The notes: generated from the letters alone by a model not told the origin. 15,093 nt of DNA from Burkholderiales bacterium (GCA_005790965.1 SXTL01000030.1:1-15093), one strand, 5' to 3'; positions 1-7,432 are shown, counted from the stretch's first letter. Program-made: numbers and translations.

Positions 1-1530
1 GTTAGACCGGCGGCCCGGCATGTAGATGCCTTCCACTTTGTCCAGTCGCCCCACGCCGCTCTGCGGTTGGTGACATTGCGCACAACTGAGCGCGTCTTTC
101 TTGGGCGCAACCATGTGCGTAATCGGCCAGGACATCTCCGTGCTGACAAAGGCATATTTGCCGCTGTACTGCGCACCGATTTCCTTCATGCCGCGTTCAA
201 GAGCACGATCCCAGTCAAAATTGACCCAGAAGGCATCCTTGTTGTCGGCTGTCCCATAGGTCTGGAAGACCACCAGTTGGTTGTTGCCCACATCATAGGG
301 TTGCTTGCCGGTGAAGACCTTGAATGGCCAGATCTTCGATTTACCGTCAGCGGCTGAACCTTCGTAGGTATTGATCTTGGTTACCTGACTCGGATCCAGC
401 TTGGTCTCACGCAGGGTGAAGTTGACCGTGCCGTTGTACCACTGATAAGTGGGGATCACATTGGATTCGTAGGTGAAATTACCCTTGCGACCATCATACG
501 CATCATGGTGACCACCCGCGTCTTTGATCTTCACCGGTTTACCGTCTGGCGTGTGCTTGCCGGCCGTCGACCAGTCCCATGACATCTTGGTCGGCTGGGC
601 GCGCGCAAACTCTGGAATGTGACAGGTCTGGCAGGCAATCTTGTTAGCATGCGAGTTCAAACGGGCATTGTCTTTATGCGGCGCAGTGCTATGACAGGCC
701 TCGCAGGTTGCCGCGTTGGAGTCAGCCTTGCCCCGGATATGTTTTTCCGTGTCTTTGGCTACCGTCGCATAGCGGCTACCCGCCACTTTATGACCGCTGG
801 TCTTGTGACACTCAGAGCAGGAGAAATTGAGTCCGTCCTTGGCCATGTGAATATCCAGGTATTTTCCCGGCTGCTTGAGCGAGCTATCCAGATCACCATG
901 TTTCACGGCATCGCCGCCGCCGCCATAGAAATGACAAGCACCACAGTTGGAACGGCTGGTCTTGCCAACATTCTTGGCGACATTTTTTAGGTCCGTGGCG
1001 GGGACCATTTTTCCGGACTTGGGCGGAAACTCCGTTTCCTTGTATGGGGGATGGCCCGCCATGCCCGGCAACTTGCGGTAGGTACCGGTCGTGTCGTGAC
1101 AGACTAGACAATCCACGCTTTCCTGCTTGGTAAAATCAAAATTCTGATCCTTCCAGCCATAACCGACATGGCAGGCCGTACAGAAGGCCTGATTCGACTC
1201 AATGGAGGTACAGAAATTGTTGATAATCCGGCGCTTGCCCAGTTTTTGCTGGGTCTTTGGGTTGTTGTATTCCCAAGTCCAGTGCGGAGTATGCATTACC
1301 TGATTGGCTGCCTCGGTGTGACACTTGAGGCAGGCCTTGGTCACTTCGGGGCCGCTCGCAAAAGGCCCCTGCAACTCCTTCAGCTTGGAGTGATCAGTCG
1401 TTGAGTGGGTCGCCGCCTTGCCGGGTACCGCCGCTGGCGCTGCCGCTACCGGTTGCGGAGCCTCGCTGGCCATGGCGAGGCCAAACCACGCCGCAGCGGC
1501 CAAACTCACTATCCTGTGCAGAGTTTTCAT
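1..1530 (-). CDS. Octaheme c-type cytochrome, tetrathionate reductase (OTR) family, 3' end missing
   Basis: The frame is open for 510 codons and runs off the left edge without a stop. Residues 1-21 look like a Sec signal peptide (MKTLHRIVSL, hydrophobic core, cleavage near AMA|SE), so the product should be periplasmic. Eight CXXCH heme motifs are visible, starting at C67, C117, C141, C196, C238, C276, C300 and C483. Eight hemes with this spacing, including the long gap before the last one, fit the octaheme tetrathionate reductase family. Members of that family reduce tetrathionate, nitrite or hydroxylamine in vitro, but their physiological substrate is often unclear. ATG at 1530 is preferred over the adjacent ATG at 1533 because GGGAG then sits 6 bases upstream. 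The gene follows the DUF302 gene by 20 bases and is probably co-transcribed with it. The family call is firm; the substrate is not known. Confidence 0.9.
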   Translation of the reverse strand, partial: MKTLHRIVSLAAAAWFGLAMASEAPQPVAAAPAAVPGKAATHSTTDHSKLKELQGPFASGPEVTKACLKCHTEAANQVMHTPHWTWEYNNPKTQQKLGKRRIINNFCTSIESNQAFCTACHVGYGWKDQNFDFTKQESVDCLVCHDTTGTYRKLPGMAGHPPYKETEFPPKSGKMVPATDLKNVAKNVGKTSRSNCGACHFYGGGGDAVKHGDLDSSLKQPGKYLDIHMAKDGLNFSCSECHKTSGHKVAGSRYATVAKDTEKHIRGKADSNAATCEACHSTAPHKDNARLNSHANKIACQTCHIPEFARAQPTKMSWDWSTAGKHTPDGKPVKIKDAGGHHDAYDGRKGNFTYESNVIPTYQWYNGTVNFTLRETKLDPSQVTKINTYEGSAADGKSKIWPFKVFTGKQPYDVGNNQLVVFQTYGTADNKDAFWVNFDWDRALERGMKEIGAQYSGKYAFVSTEMSWPITHMVAPKKDALSCAQCHQPQSGVGRLDKVEGIYMPGRRSN

Positions 1531-1550
1531 CATCTTCTCCCGGGGATCCA

Positions 1551-2105
1551 TTAGCAGCCGCCGCCACCACCGCCCGCGCCACCAGCAGGAGCTGCCTTGG
1601 GCAACACCATCTGCGGAGCCGGCATCTTAGGATCAAAGATCAGGAACAGTTTCTGATCATCTGCCACATGCCCCATGATCTCACCCACCATCGGACCAAA
1701 CATCCGCCCCATCAGGCCGGCGTTCATGGTGCCAATGTAGGTTTTACCGTCTTGTTTCTTGTAAACAGAGACCTTGCACGGCATCAGAATGGACAGGAAG
1801 CGCACATCATCGTCCTTGAGCACCGGACCTGAATACTTGGTGCTGCAGACCTCAATCATCAGAACCGGCAGAACATTGCCGCCATCCGTTTGGACAGCCT
1901 TGGCCGGGTTGCGGAGACCGGAGAGCGACCAGCCATTGGTCTTCAGGGTCGGATTATTCTCGATGTTGTACTGGATGCGCGCCACGGTCTCTTCCAAGCC
2001 ATACGGGCTTTCGATCTCGTTAAACATCATTTTCGGCATCATCTGTATGCCAACCAGTACCAGAACCACGACGCCCGCAATAAAACCGCCAACTATTTTT
2101 AACAT
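1551..2105 (-). CDS. Membrane-anchored DUF302 protein with Gly-rich, Cys-ending tail
   Basis: This 184-residue protein has one N-terminal hydrophobic segment (about residues 4-22), likely a membrane anchor with the rest periplasmic. Residues about 40-160 match the DUF302 pattern, with the two family-typical segments EVCSTKYS (Cys87) and LMPCKVSVY (Cys110). The C-terminus is Ala/Pro then Gly-rich and ends in a run of six glycines followed by the terminal Cys184. AAGGAG lies 6 bases before the ATG, so the start is well supported. It is the first gene of a two-gene unit with the octaheme cytochrome, which suggests an accessory role in that redox system, perhaps in thiol or metal handling. That role is inference; the biochemical function of DUF302 is not established. 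Confidence 0.85.
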   Translation of the reverse strand: MLKIVGGFIAGVVVLVLVGIQMMPKMMFNEIESPYGLEETVARIQYNIENNPTLKTNGWSLSGLRNPAKAVQTDGGNVLPVLMIEVCSTKYSGPVLKDDDVRFLSILMPCKVSVYKKQDGKTYIGTMNAGLMGRMFGPMVGEIMGHVADDQKLFLIFDPKMPAPQMVLPKAAPAGGAGGGGGGC

Positions 2106-2168
2106 GTCACTCTCCTTGCAAAGTTTTTTTACAAAACAGCCGGATCAACCATGACGCACAAAACCGTC

Positions 2169-2186
2169 TGTATATGCGCACATACA
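2169..2186. promoter_or_regulatory. 18-bp near-perfect dyad, possible operator
   Basis: TGTATATGCGCACATACA reads the same on both strands except for one mismatched pair. It lies about 80 bases upstream of the DUF302 start and directly downstream of a candidate -10 element on the minus strand, so it would cover the transcription start. That is the expected place for a repressor site controlling the DUF302-cytochrome unit. The symmetry is seen; the regulatory role is inferred. Confidence 0.4.
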
Positions 2187-2187
2187 A

Positions 2188-2193
2188 ATATTA
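2188..2193 (-). promoter_or_regulatory. Candidate extended -10 for the DUF302-cytochrome unit
   Basis: On the minus strand TAATAT is preceded by TGC, giving an extended -10 box in an A+T-rich stretch between rluB and the DUF302 gene. No good -35 hexamer is seen, which an extended -10 can tolerate. A start near 2181 would give a leader of about 75 bases before the DUF302 ATG. Confidence 0.35.
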
Positions 2194-2253
2194 GCATATC
2201 GTTATCTGTTTTGTAGAGTTTTTGCTGCCCTCTGTGCGAACACCGACAAATTG

Positions 2254-2269
2254 TGGCCCCGCGAGGCCA
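2254..2269 (-). terminator. Weak hairpin after rluB
   Basis: TGGCC and GGCCA can pair across a 6-base loop shortly after the rluB stop. The bases that follow in the direction of transcription contain only a short ATTTG and no real U-run, so this is at best a weak terminator. Confidence 0.2.
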
Positions 2270-2275
2270 GGCGAA

Positions 2276-3154
2276 TCAGCCCGGTCGACGCGCCTGAGCT
2301 CTGGAGCGACGCATCGGCCGCGGTGCCCCGCTCATCGCCAAACCACAGGCCTCGACCAACTGAGCCGCCTCGCGTTCGGCCAATTCGACATATTGCCCGC
2401 GCCGCAATCGGGGCGGCAGGGTGACCGGCCCGAAACGAACCCGGATAAGGCGACTGACCGTCAGGCCCAAGGCTTCAATCAAGCGGCGAACCTCGCGATT
2501 GCGACCTTCTGACAAGGTCAGGCGATACCACTGGTTAGCCGCCTCTTCGTCGCCTCCCGCCAAAACCACGCTGGAGGCCCGAGCCAAGCCATCCTCCAGT
2601 TCGACACCCGTGATCAACTGCTGAATCTGCTCTGGGGTCAAACCGCCCAGTACCCGCACGGCATATTCACGATCCATCCCGTAACGCGGATGCATCATGT
2701 GATTAGCCAATTCACCACTGGTAGTAAAAATCAGCAGCCCCTCGGTATTCACATCGAGGCGACCGATGGCCACCCAACGCTGGCCGCGCAACCGCGGCAA
2801 CTGATCGAAAACGCTGACGCGACCCCCGGGATCATCGCGCGACACAATCTCACCCTCCGGCTTGTGATACAGCAGGACCCGCGCCATTTGCCGTTTCACA
2901 TCCCAGTTAAGTCGCACCTCGCGGCCTTGGACCCGAACCCGATCACCGCGCTGACAACGATCACCCACTTCAGCCTTCTTGCCATTAATGCTGACTTGCC
3001 CCTCGGCGATTAAGGTCTCCATCTCACGACGCGAACCGACCCCGGCCTCGGCCAGTTTTTTGTGCAGCCGTTCGCCCGCCATAGCGGCCGGCTTGGCGGA
3101 AGATTCCTGCGAAACTATGTGTTCATTTTCAGTGTACTGCGTCCGGTTCTTCAT
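2276..3154 (-). CDS. rluB: 23S rRNA pseudouridine synthase RluB
   Basis: A 292-residue RsuA/RluB-type pseudouridine synthase, close to the length of the E. coli enzyme. By homology it makes pseudouridine at position 2605 (E. coli numbering) of 23S rRNA. An S4 RNA-binding domain spans about residues 28-75, and the catalytic domain carries GRLDVNTEGL with the nucleophile Asp134. Further RluB-type signatures are LANHMMHP, DREYAVRV, LEDG and EGRNREVRRL. The tail after residue 275 is basic and Arg-rich. The ATG at 3154 lies inside the end of scpB, so translational coupling is likely. An ATG at 3163 is equally possible, and neither has a clear ribosome binding site. Only the exact start is uncertain. 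Confidence 0.93.
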   Translation of the reverse strand: MKNRTQYTENEHIVSQESSAKPAAMAGERLHKKLAEAGVGSRREMETLIAEGQVSINGKKAEVGDRCQRGDRVRVQGREVRLNWDVKRQMARVLLYHKPEGEIVSRDDPGGRVSVFDQLPRLRGQRWVAIGRLDVNTEGLLIFTTSGELANHMMHPRYGMDREYAVRVLGGLTPEQIQQLITGVELEDGLARASSVVLAGGDEEAANQWYRLTLSEGRNREVRRLIEALGLTVSRLIRVRFGPVTLPPRLRRGQYVELAEREAAQLVEACGLAMSGAPRPMRRSRAQARRPG

Positions 3155-3719
3155 TCTCTGCATCCAGTAATGGGAGGGTGATCGGCGTAGAGCCAATCGC
3201 CGCCAAAGGGGGTAACTCAGCCAGCGAGCGCAGCCCCAAGTCACTCAAAAAACGGCGCGTCGTTGCGTACAAGGCGGGGCGACCGGGTACCTCACGATGG
3301 CCAATCACCTCAATCCAGCCGCGCTCTTCTAAGGTACGAATAACGGGGGTGCTCACGGCCACACCCCGAATTTCTTCCACATCGCCACGCGTCACCGGCT
3401 GGCGATAGGCGATGATCGTCAAGGTTTCCAGAACCGCCCGCGAATAGCGCGGCGCCGTCACTGGATTCAGGCGTTCAAGCCACGGCTGCATCTCAGTCGC
3501 CGTTTGAAAGCGCCAACCCTCAGCGACCTGAAGCAGTTGTACGCCCCGCCCGCGCCAATCTGCCTGCAATTCCTCCAGACAACGCCGTAGCAGGTCGGTT
3601 CCATAGGCTTCGCCAAACATCTGCCGCAGACGCGCAACCGACAGGGCCTCTGCGCTGGCCAGCAAAGCGGCCTCAAGCAGGCGCTTGATTTCCAGCGGGG
3701 TCATTGGCGCGTCAGACAT
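3129..3719 (-). CDS. scpB: Segregation and condensation protein ScpB
   Basis: This 196-residue protein matches ScpB, the winged-helix kleisin-associated subunit that works with ScpA and SMC in chromosome condensation and segregation. Family features seen include the N-terminal segment LEAALLASAEALSVARLRQMF, the middle segment AVLETLTIIAYRQPVTRGDVE, IRGV and the VIGHREVPGRPALYATT stretch typical of the second winged helix. The ATG overlaps the scpA stop by 8 bases. An in-frame ATG five codons downstream is an alternative. No smc gene lies in the window. Confidence 0.95.
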   Translation of the reverse strand: MSDAPMTPLEIKRLLEAALLASAEALSVARLRQMFGEAYGTDLLRRCLEELQADWRGRGVQLLQVAEGWRFQTATEMQPWLERLNPVTAPRYSRAVLETLTIIAYRQPVTRGDVEEIRGVAVSTPVIRTLEERGWIEVIGHREVPGRPALYATTRRFLSDLGLRSLAELPPLAAIGSTPITLPLLDAENEEPDAVH

Positions 3720-4533
3720 GCAACCTCACATGGATGGGCGCAAAGGGTTCGACCTGGGTCAGCTCAACCAAACGCTCGCGCGCCAACTCCAAGATGGCCA
3801 GAAAAGTTACGACCAATTCAGCGCGCCCCCCTTCGGCCGAGAATAAGTCCTCGAACAGGGCGTGCGCCCCACCCGTCAGGCGCTTGAGAATACGGCTCAT
3901 GTGTTCACGCACCGAGAGTTCCTGGCGGGCGATGCGATGGTGACGATTCCTCTGGGTCCGCTTCAGGATGCCCTCCCAGGCGAGGCGCAGATCCTCCACG
4001 CTGACCTCGGGCAGATGCTGCATGGTCATGCGCTCCACCCACACCGAGATCGTCTGAAAATCACGCCCGTTCTGTGGCAGGGCCTCCAGTTCCCGCGCGC
4101 CTTGGCGGATGCGTTCGTATTCCAACAAGCGCCGCACCAGTTCATTGCGTGGATCGGCCGCCTCATCCGAGGTATCGGCCTTGACTGGGCGCGGCAGCAG
4201 CGAGCGTGATTTGATCTCCAACAGCATGGCCGCCATCACCAGATATTCCGCCGCTAGGTCGAGGCGACGAGCCCGCATGGTCTCGACATAGTCCATGTAT
4301 TGGCGGGTCAGCGCCGCCATGGGGATATCGAGGATATCGATGTCATTGCGGCGAATCAGCCACCACAACAGGTCCAACGGTCCCTCAAAGGCATCCAGCA
4401 AAACTTCCATCGCCTCGGGCGGAATATACAGATCCTGAGGCAGGTCCAGCCACGGCTCTCCCAACACCCGGGCAAGCGCTGGGGCAACGGCAGGCTCCGG
4501 AAACTCAATTTCGGGATGGGAGGTGGCAATCAT
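3712..4533 (-). CDS. scpA: Segregation and condensation protein ScpA (kleisin)
   Basis: This 273-residue protein matches ScpA, the kleisin that bridges the SMC heads and binds ScpB. The hallmark FEGPLDLLWWLI is at about residues 49-60, followed by NDIDILDIPMAALTRQYMDYV and AAEYLVMAAMLLEIKSRSLLP, both typical of the N-terminal SMC-binding domain. The C-terminal winged helix carries FLAILELARERLVELTQ. The ATG is 9 bases after the stop of the protease gene and no strong ribosome binding site is visible, so coupling to the upstream gene is likely. About 40 residues precede the conserved domain; their content is not informative. Confidence 0.95.
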   Translation of the reverse strand: MIATSHPEIEFPEPAVAPALARVLGEPWLDLPQDLYIPPEAMEVLLDAFEGPLDLLWWLIRRNDIDILDIPMAALTRQYMDYVETMRARRLDLAAEYLVMAAMLLEIKSRSLLPRPVKADTSDEAADPRNELVRRLLEYERIRQGARELEALPQNGRDFQTISVWVERMTMQHLPEVSVEDLRLAWEGILKRTQRNRHHRIARQELSVREHMSRILKRLTGGAHALFEDLFSAEGGRAELVVTFLAILELARERLVELTQVEPFAPIHVRLHV

Positions 4534-4542
4534 GCCCCGACT

Positions 4543-7056
4543 TTACCGCCCAAAGCAGATTTTGGCGACCTCGCGGTAGTGGCGCGCAAAATGCACCGTC
4601 AACCCGGCCTTCACATAATCGGGCAAGCGTTCGAAATCGCGACGGTTGTCTTCTGGCAGGATCAGCTCAGTGACCTGAATGCGTTTGGCGGCAATACACT
4701 TTTCGCGAATGCCGCCCACCGGCAAGACCTGCCCGGTCAGCGTCAGCTCGCCAGTCATGGCCAGCGGGCGGGCGATTTTTTCGTCTCGCGCCAGCGACAG
4801 CAACGCGGTGGCCATAGTCACCCCTGCCGACGGACCATCCTTCGGCGTGGCGCCTTCCGGCACATGCAGATGCACAAAGGCTGCATCAAAAAACTGCGGG
4901 TCGCCTTTGTATGTCTTGAGGTGGCTGGAGATATACGAATAGGCGATTTCCGCCGATTCCTTCATCACATCACCCAACTGGCCGGTCAACTTGAAGCCAC
5001 GATTGAGAGTATTCACCCGGGCCGCCTCGATAGTCAGGGTCGCGCCGCCCATGGCTGTCCACGCCAGCCCGGTGACAATGCCTACGCCCGCCTGCACTTT
5101 TTCGGGCTGGAATACGGGTTGCTCCAAATAGCGCTCCAGATCGCCGGCGTTAACCTGAATATGGCTACCCTCCTTGCGCAACAGCTTGACCACGCCCTTG
5201 CGCACGATCTTGCCAAGGTTCATCTCCAGTTGACGCACCCCGGCCTCACGCGCATAGCCTTCGATCAATTTGCGTAAGGCTGACACCGCCAGGGTAATCT
5301 GGCCGCGTTTCAAGCCGGCCTTTTTCAATTGCCGGGGCCACAGATGATGGCGGGCAATCGCCATCTTTTCTTCGGTCAGGTAGCCGGACAGACGAATGAT
5401 CTCCATGCGATCCAGCAGCGCCGGCGGAATCGAGTCAAGTTGATTGGCCGTGCAAATGAACAGCGTTTTCGACAGGTCAAAACGCGTATCCAGATAATGG
5501 TCGAGGAACTCAACATTCTGCTCGGGGTCCAGCACCTCCAGAAGCGCGCTGGCCGGATCGCCATGATACGACGCGCCAATCTTGTCCACCTCGTCGAGCA
5601 TGATCACCGGATTTTGCGATTCTGCCTCTTTAATGGCCTGAATGAATTTGCCCGGCATGGCCCCCACATAAGTGCGGCGATGACCCTTGATCTCGGCCTC
5701 GTCACGCATTCCGCCCACCGAAAAACGATAAAACTTGCGCCCCAGCGTGCGCGCCACCGAGCGACCGATCGAGGTCTTGCCCACGCCCGGTGGCCCAACC
5801 AACAGAATGATGGAACCAGCCACCTCACCCTTCATGGCACCGACAGCGAGGAATTCGATGATCCGTTCCTTCACATCGTCGAGGCCATCATGATCCTGAT
5901 CCAGGATCTTGCGCGCGCGGACAAGGTCCAGCTTGTCCTTGGTGTACTTTCCCCAAGGTAGGTTGGTCAGCCAATCCAGATAATTGCGCGTCACCATGTA
6001 TTCGGGCGAACCGTGTTCCAGCACGGCGAGCTTACCCAACTCCTCGGCGATCTTTTTGCTCGCCTGAGCCGACAGGGTGAGCTTTTTGATGCGTCCCTGA
6101 AACAAGTCCAGATCGGCGGTGCGGTCATCCTTGGCAATCCCCAATTCTTTTTGAATGGTCCGTAACTGCTCACGCAAGAAAAATTCGCGCTGCTGCTCGG
6201 TCATCTTTTCTTCGACCTTTTCCTGGATCTGGTTCTGCAGACGCGCCACCTCCAGCTCTTTTTTGACCAGCACCAGCACCTTTTGCATGCGTTTGCGCAG
6301 ATCAAAGGATTCCAAGACTTCCTGCAAGGCCTCCTTGGGGGCCGTCGTCAAGCTGGCGGCCAAATCGGCCAACAAGGCGGGCTGATTGGGCGAGAAACGG
6401 TTAAGAAAGAACTTCAACTCTTCCGAATAGAGAGGATTAAGCGGCAGCAACTCCTTGACGGAACCCAGAATCGCCAAGGCATAGGCCTTGATTTCTTCGC
6501 TTTCGGTATCGTGCTGGGTCTCGGGCAGGTATTCCACCCGGGCGAAATAAGGTGCCTTGCCAGAGATCCACTCCACCACCTTGAAACGCGTCATACCCTC
6601 GGCGATAAACTGAATCTTGCCATCGGCGCGCATCGGGTGATGCATGCGGACCAAAGTCCCGGTCGCATAAAAATCATCCGGACGCGCCTCATCCGAAGAA
6701 TCACCGTGCACCAGAAGCAACCCGGCCAAGTGATGGGGCGTTTCGCCAATTTTTTGGACCGTTTCCATCCATGGCCCCTCGTTCATAACCAAGGGCAGAC
6801 TCTGCGCCGGAAAGAAGGGTTTCTCCGTCAACGGCAGAACATGAAGCGTGGCCGGCAAGGTCTGGGCTGGCAGATTAGGGGTGCCGGGAGCGGGCGCCGT
6901 GGTGAAAATCTCACCTTCCAGGGCGTCGTCATCTAGGGATTTGAGATCGATCATAGCGTCAGGCGGAAGGGTGTCAGTCATGGTTTGTGAGGAGGAAATG
7001 AGTGTGCAGTCTGGTGTGGATGGGGGAGAAAGGCTAAATTTCAAGGGCAAAGCCAT
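4543..7056 (-). CDS. lon: ATP-dependent Lon protease, second-type LonA (AsrA-like)
   Basis: The product is a cytoplasmic ATP-driven serine protease of 837 residues. The N-terminal substrate-binding domain begins near residue 70 (LHVLPLTEKPFFPAQSLPL). It is followed by a coiled region, the AAA+ module with Walker A GPPGVGKTS (421-429) and Walker B VIMLDE (484-489), and the protease domain with the dyad Ser743 (DGPSAG) and Lys786. From memory, the sequence is much closer to the Pseudomonas stress protease AsrA than to canonical Lon: PFFPAQ, NEGPW, KELLPLNPLYSEELK and RFSPN are shared. The start at 7056 has GGTGA three bases upstream. An ATG at 6981 (MTDTLPPD, 812 residues) has no ribosome binding site but may be the conserved start. 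It heads the operon with scpA, scpB and rluB. Confidence 0.95.
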   Translation of the reverse strand: MALPLKFSLSPPSTPDCTLISSSQTMTDTLPPDAMIDLKSLDDDALEGEIFTTAPAPGTPNLPAQTLPATLHVLPLTEKPFFPAQSLPLVMNEGPWMETVQKIGETPHHLAGLLLVHGDSSDEARPDDFYATGTLVRMHHPMRADGKIQFIAEGMTRFKVVEWISGKAPYFARVEYLPETQHDTESEEIKAYALAILGSVKELLPLNPLYSEELKFFLNRFSPNQPALLADLAASLTTAPKEALQEVLESFDLRKRMQKVLVLVKKELEVARLQNQIQEKVEEKMTEQQREFFLREQLRTIQKELGIAKDDRTADLDLFQGRIKKLTLSAQASKKIAEELGKLAVLEHGSPEYMVTRNYLDWLTNLPWGKYTKDKLDLVRARKILDQDHDGLDDVKERIIEFLAVGAMKGEVAGSIILLVGPPGVGKTSIGRSVARTLGRKFYRFSVGGMRDEAEIKGHRRTYVGAMPGKFIQAIKEAESQNPVIMLDEVDKIGASYHGDPASALLEVLDPEQNVEFLDHYLDTRFDLSKTLFICTANQLDSIPPALLDRMEIIRLSGYLTEEKMAIARHHLWPRQLKKAGLKRGQITLAVSALRKLIEGYAREAGVRQLEMNLGKIVRKGVVKLLRKEGSHIQVNAGDLERYLEQPVFQPEKVQAGVGIVTGLAWTAMGGATLTIEAARVNTLNRGFKLTGQLGDVMKESAEIAYSYISSHLKTYKGDPQFFDAAFVHLHVPEGATPKDGPSAGVTMATALLSLARDEKIARPLAMTGELTLTGQVLPVGGIREKCIAAKRIQVTELILPEDNRRDFERLPDYVKAGLTVHFARHYREVAKICFGR

Positions 7057-7073
7057 TTTTCACCGTGTGAAAA
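7057..7073. promoter_or_regulatory. Perfect 7-bp inverted repeat touching the lon start
   Basis: TTTTCAC and GTGAAAA are separated by CGT and directly abut the ATG at 7056. In lon mRNA this could fold into a hairpin that includes the GGTGA ribosome binding site. As DNA it could instead be an operator between the divergent lon and cold-shock genes. The repeat is seen; either role is inferred. Confidence 0.4.
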
Positions 7074-7095
7074 CCGCTTTCGCGCCTTGATTCTG

Positions 7096-7104
7096 TGTGA
7101 TAAT
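7096..7104 (+). promoter_or_regulatory. Extended -10 promoter of the cold-shock gene
   Basis: TGTGATAAT is a good extended -10 box (TGn plus GATAAT). No convincing -35 hexamer is seen at 16-18 bases. A start near 7111 gives a leader of about 100 bases, in line with the long leaders known for cspA-type genes. Confidence 0.45.
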
Positions 7105-7111
7105 GGCGGGC

Positions 7112-7209
7112 GTAGCGCCTAACGGTCGGGGTTCAACTTGAACACAGACCCTTCTGTGCTGCGACACGGTGAGATCTCACCGAAATTCAACTCTTTAGGA
7201 AAATATAGA
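7112..7209 (+). promoter_or_regulatory. Structured leader of the cold-shock mRNA
   Basis: The leader holds three consecutive inverted repeats. They are GTTCA/TGAAC with a 3-base loop (7131-7143), CACAGA/TCTGTG with a 4-base loop (7143-7158), and the perfect 16-bp palindrome CGGTGAGATCTCACCG (7167-7182). An AGGA ribosome binding site and the ATG follow. In E. coli cspA a long structured leader acts as a temperature sensor. A similar role here is inferred from position and structure, not from sequence identity. Confidence 0.45.
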
Positions 7210-7413
7210 ATGGCAACAGGTATCGTCAAATGGTTCAATGAGACCAAAGGTTTCGGCTTCATCACTCCGGATGCAGGTGGTGAGGATCTCTTCGCGCACT
7301 TCTCTGCTATTCAGGGCAACGGTTTCAAGACCCTGAAAGAAAATCAGCGCGTCAGCTTCGATGTGACTCAGGGCCAAAAAGGCCAGCAAGCCTCCAACAT
7401 TCAAGCGCTTTAA
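7210..7413 (+). CDS. Cold-shock protein, CspA family
   Basis: A 67-residue single cold-shock domain, the usual length. The RNP1-type motif KGFGFI and the RNP2-type motif DLFAHFSAI are both present, preceded by the typical start MATGIVKWFNETKGFG. It should bind single-stranded RNA and act as an RNA chaperone in the cytoplasm. AGGA lies 9 bases before the ATG. An upstream in-frame extension to 7138 exists but lacks an ATG and falls in the structured leader, so it is not used. The gene is divergent from lon and is followed by a terminator and then infA. Which Csp paralogue it is cannot be told from sequence. Confidence 0.96.
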   Translation: MATGIVKWFNETKGFGFITPDAGGEDLFAHFSAIQGNGFKTLKENQRVSFDVTQGQKGQQASNIQAL

Positions 7414-7432
7414 TCGGCACGAAGGCTTACTC

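Noticed and set aside
619..990. Plus-strand frame of 123 codons
   Set aside because: Antisense to the heme-binding part of the octaheme cytochrome, where the CXXCH motifs fix the coding strand.
1551..1590. GGC/GGT repeat considered as a microsatellite
   Set aside because: Too short and imperfect for a repeat array; the mixed glycine codons favour selection on the protein. Reported instead as a C-terminal tail.
4300..5277. Long plus-strand open frame of 325 codons
   Set aside because: It is antisense to the start of scpA and the end of lon, both certain by motif content. Its translation is rich in Gln, His and Arg with no recognisable domain.
6283..6936. Plus-strand open frame of 217 codons
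   Set aside because: Antisense to the conserved N-terminal domain of the Lon protease and without any family signature.
6998..7090. Plus-strand 30-codon frame with AGGAGG just upstream
   Set aside because: The spacing to the ATG is only 2 bases, too short for efficient initiation, and the frame lies over the lon start region. Kept only as a curiosity.
7138..7209. N-terminal extension of the cold-shock protein
   Set aside because: Would need a TTG start and would run through the inverted repeats of the leader; the conserved protein begins at the ATG at 7210.
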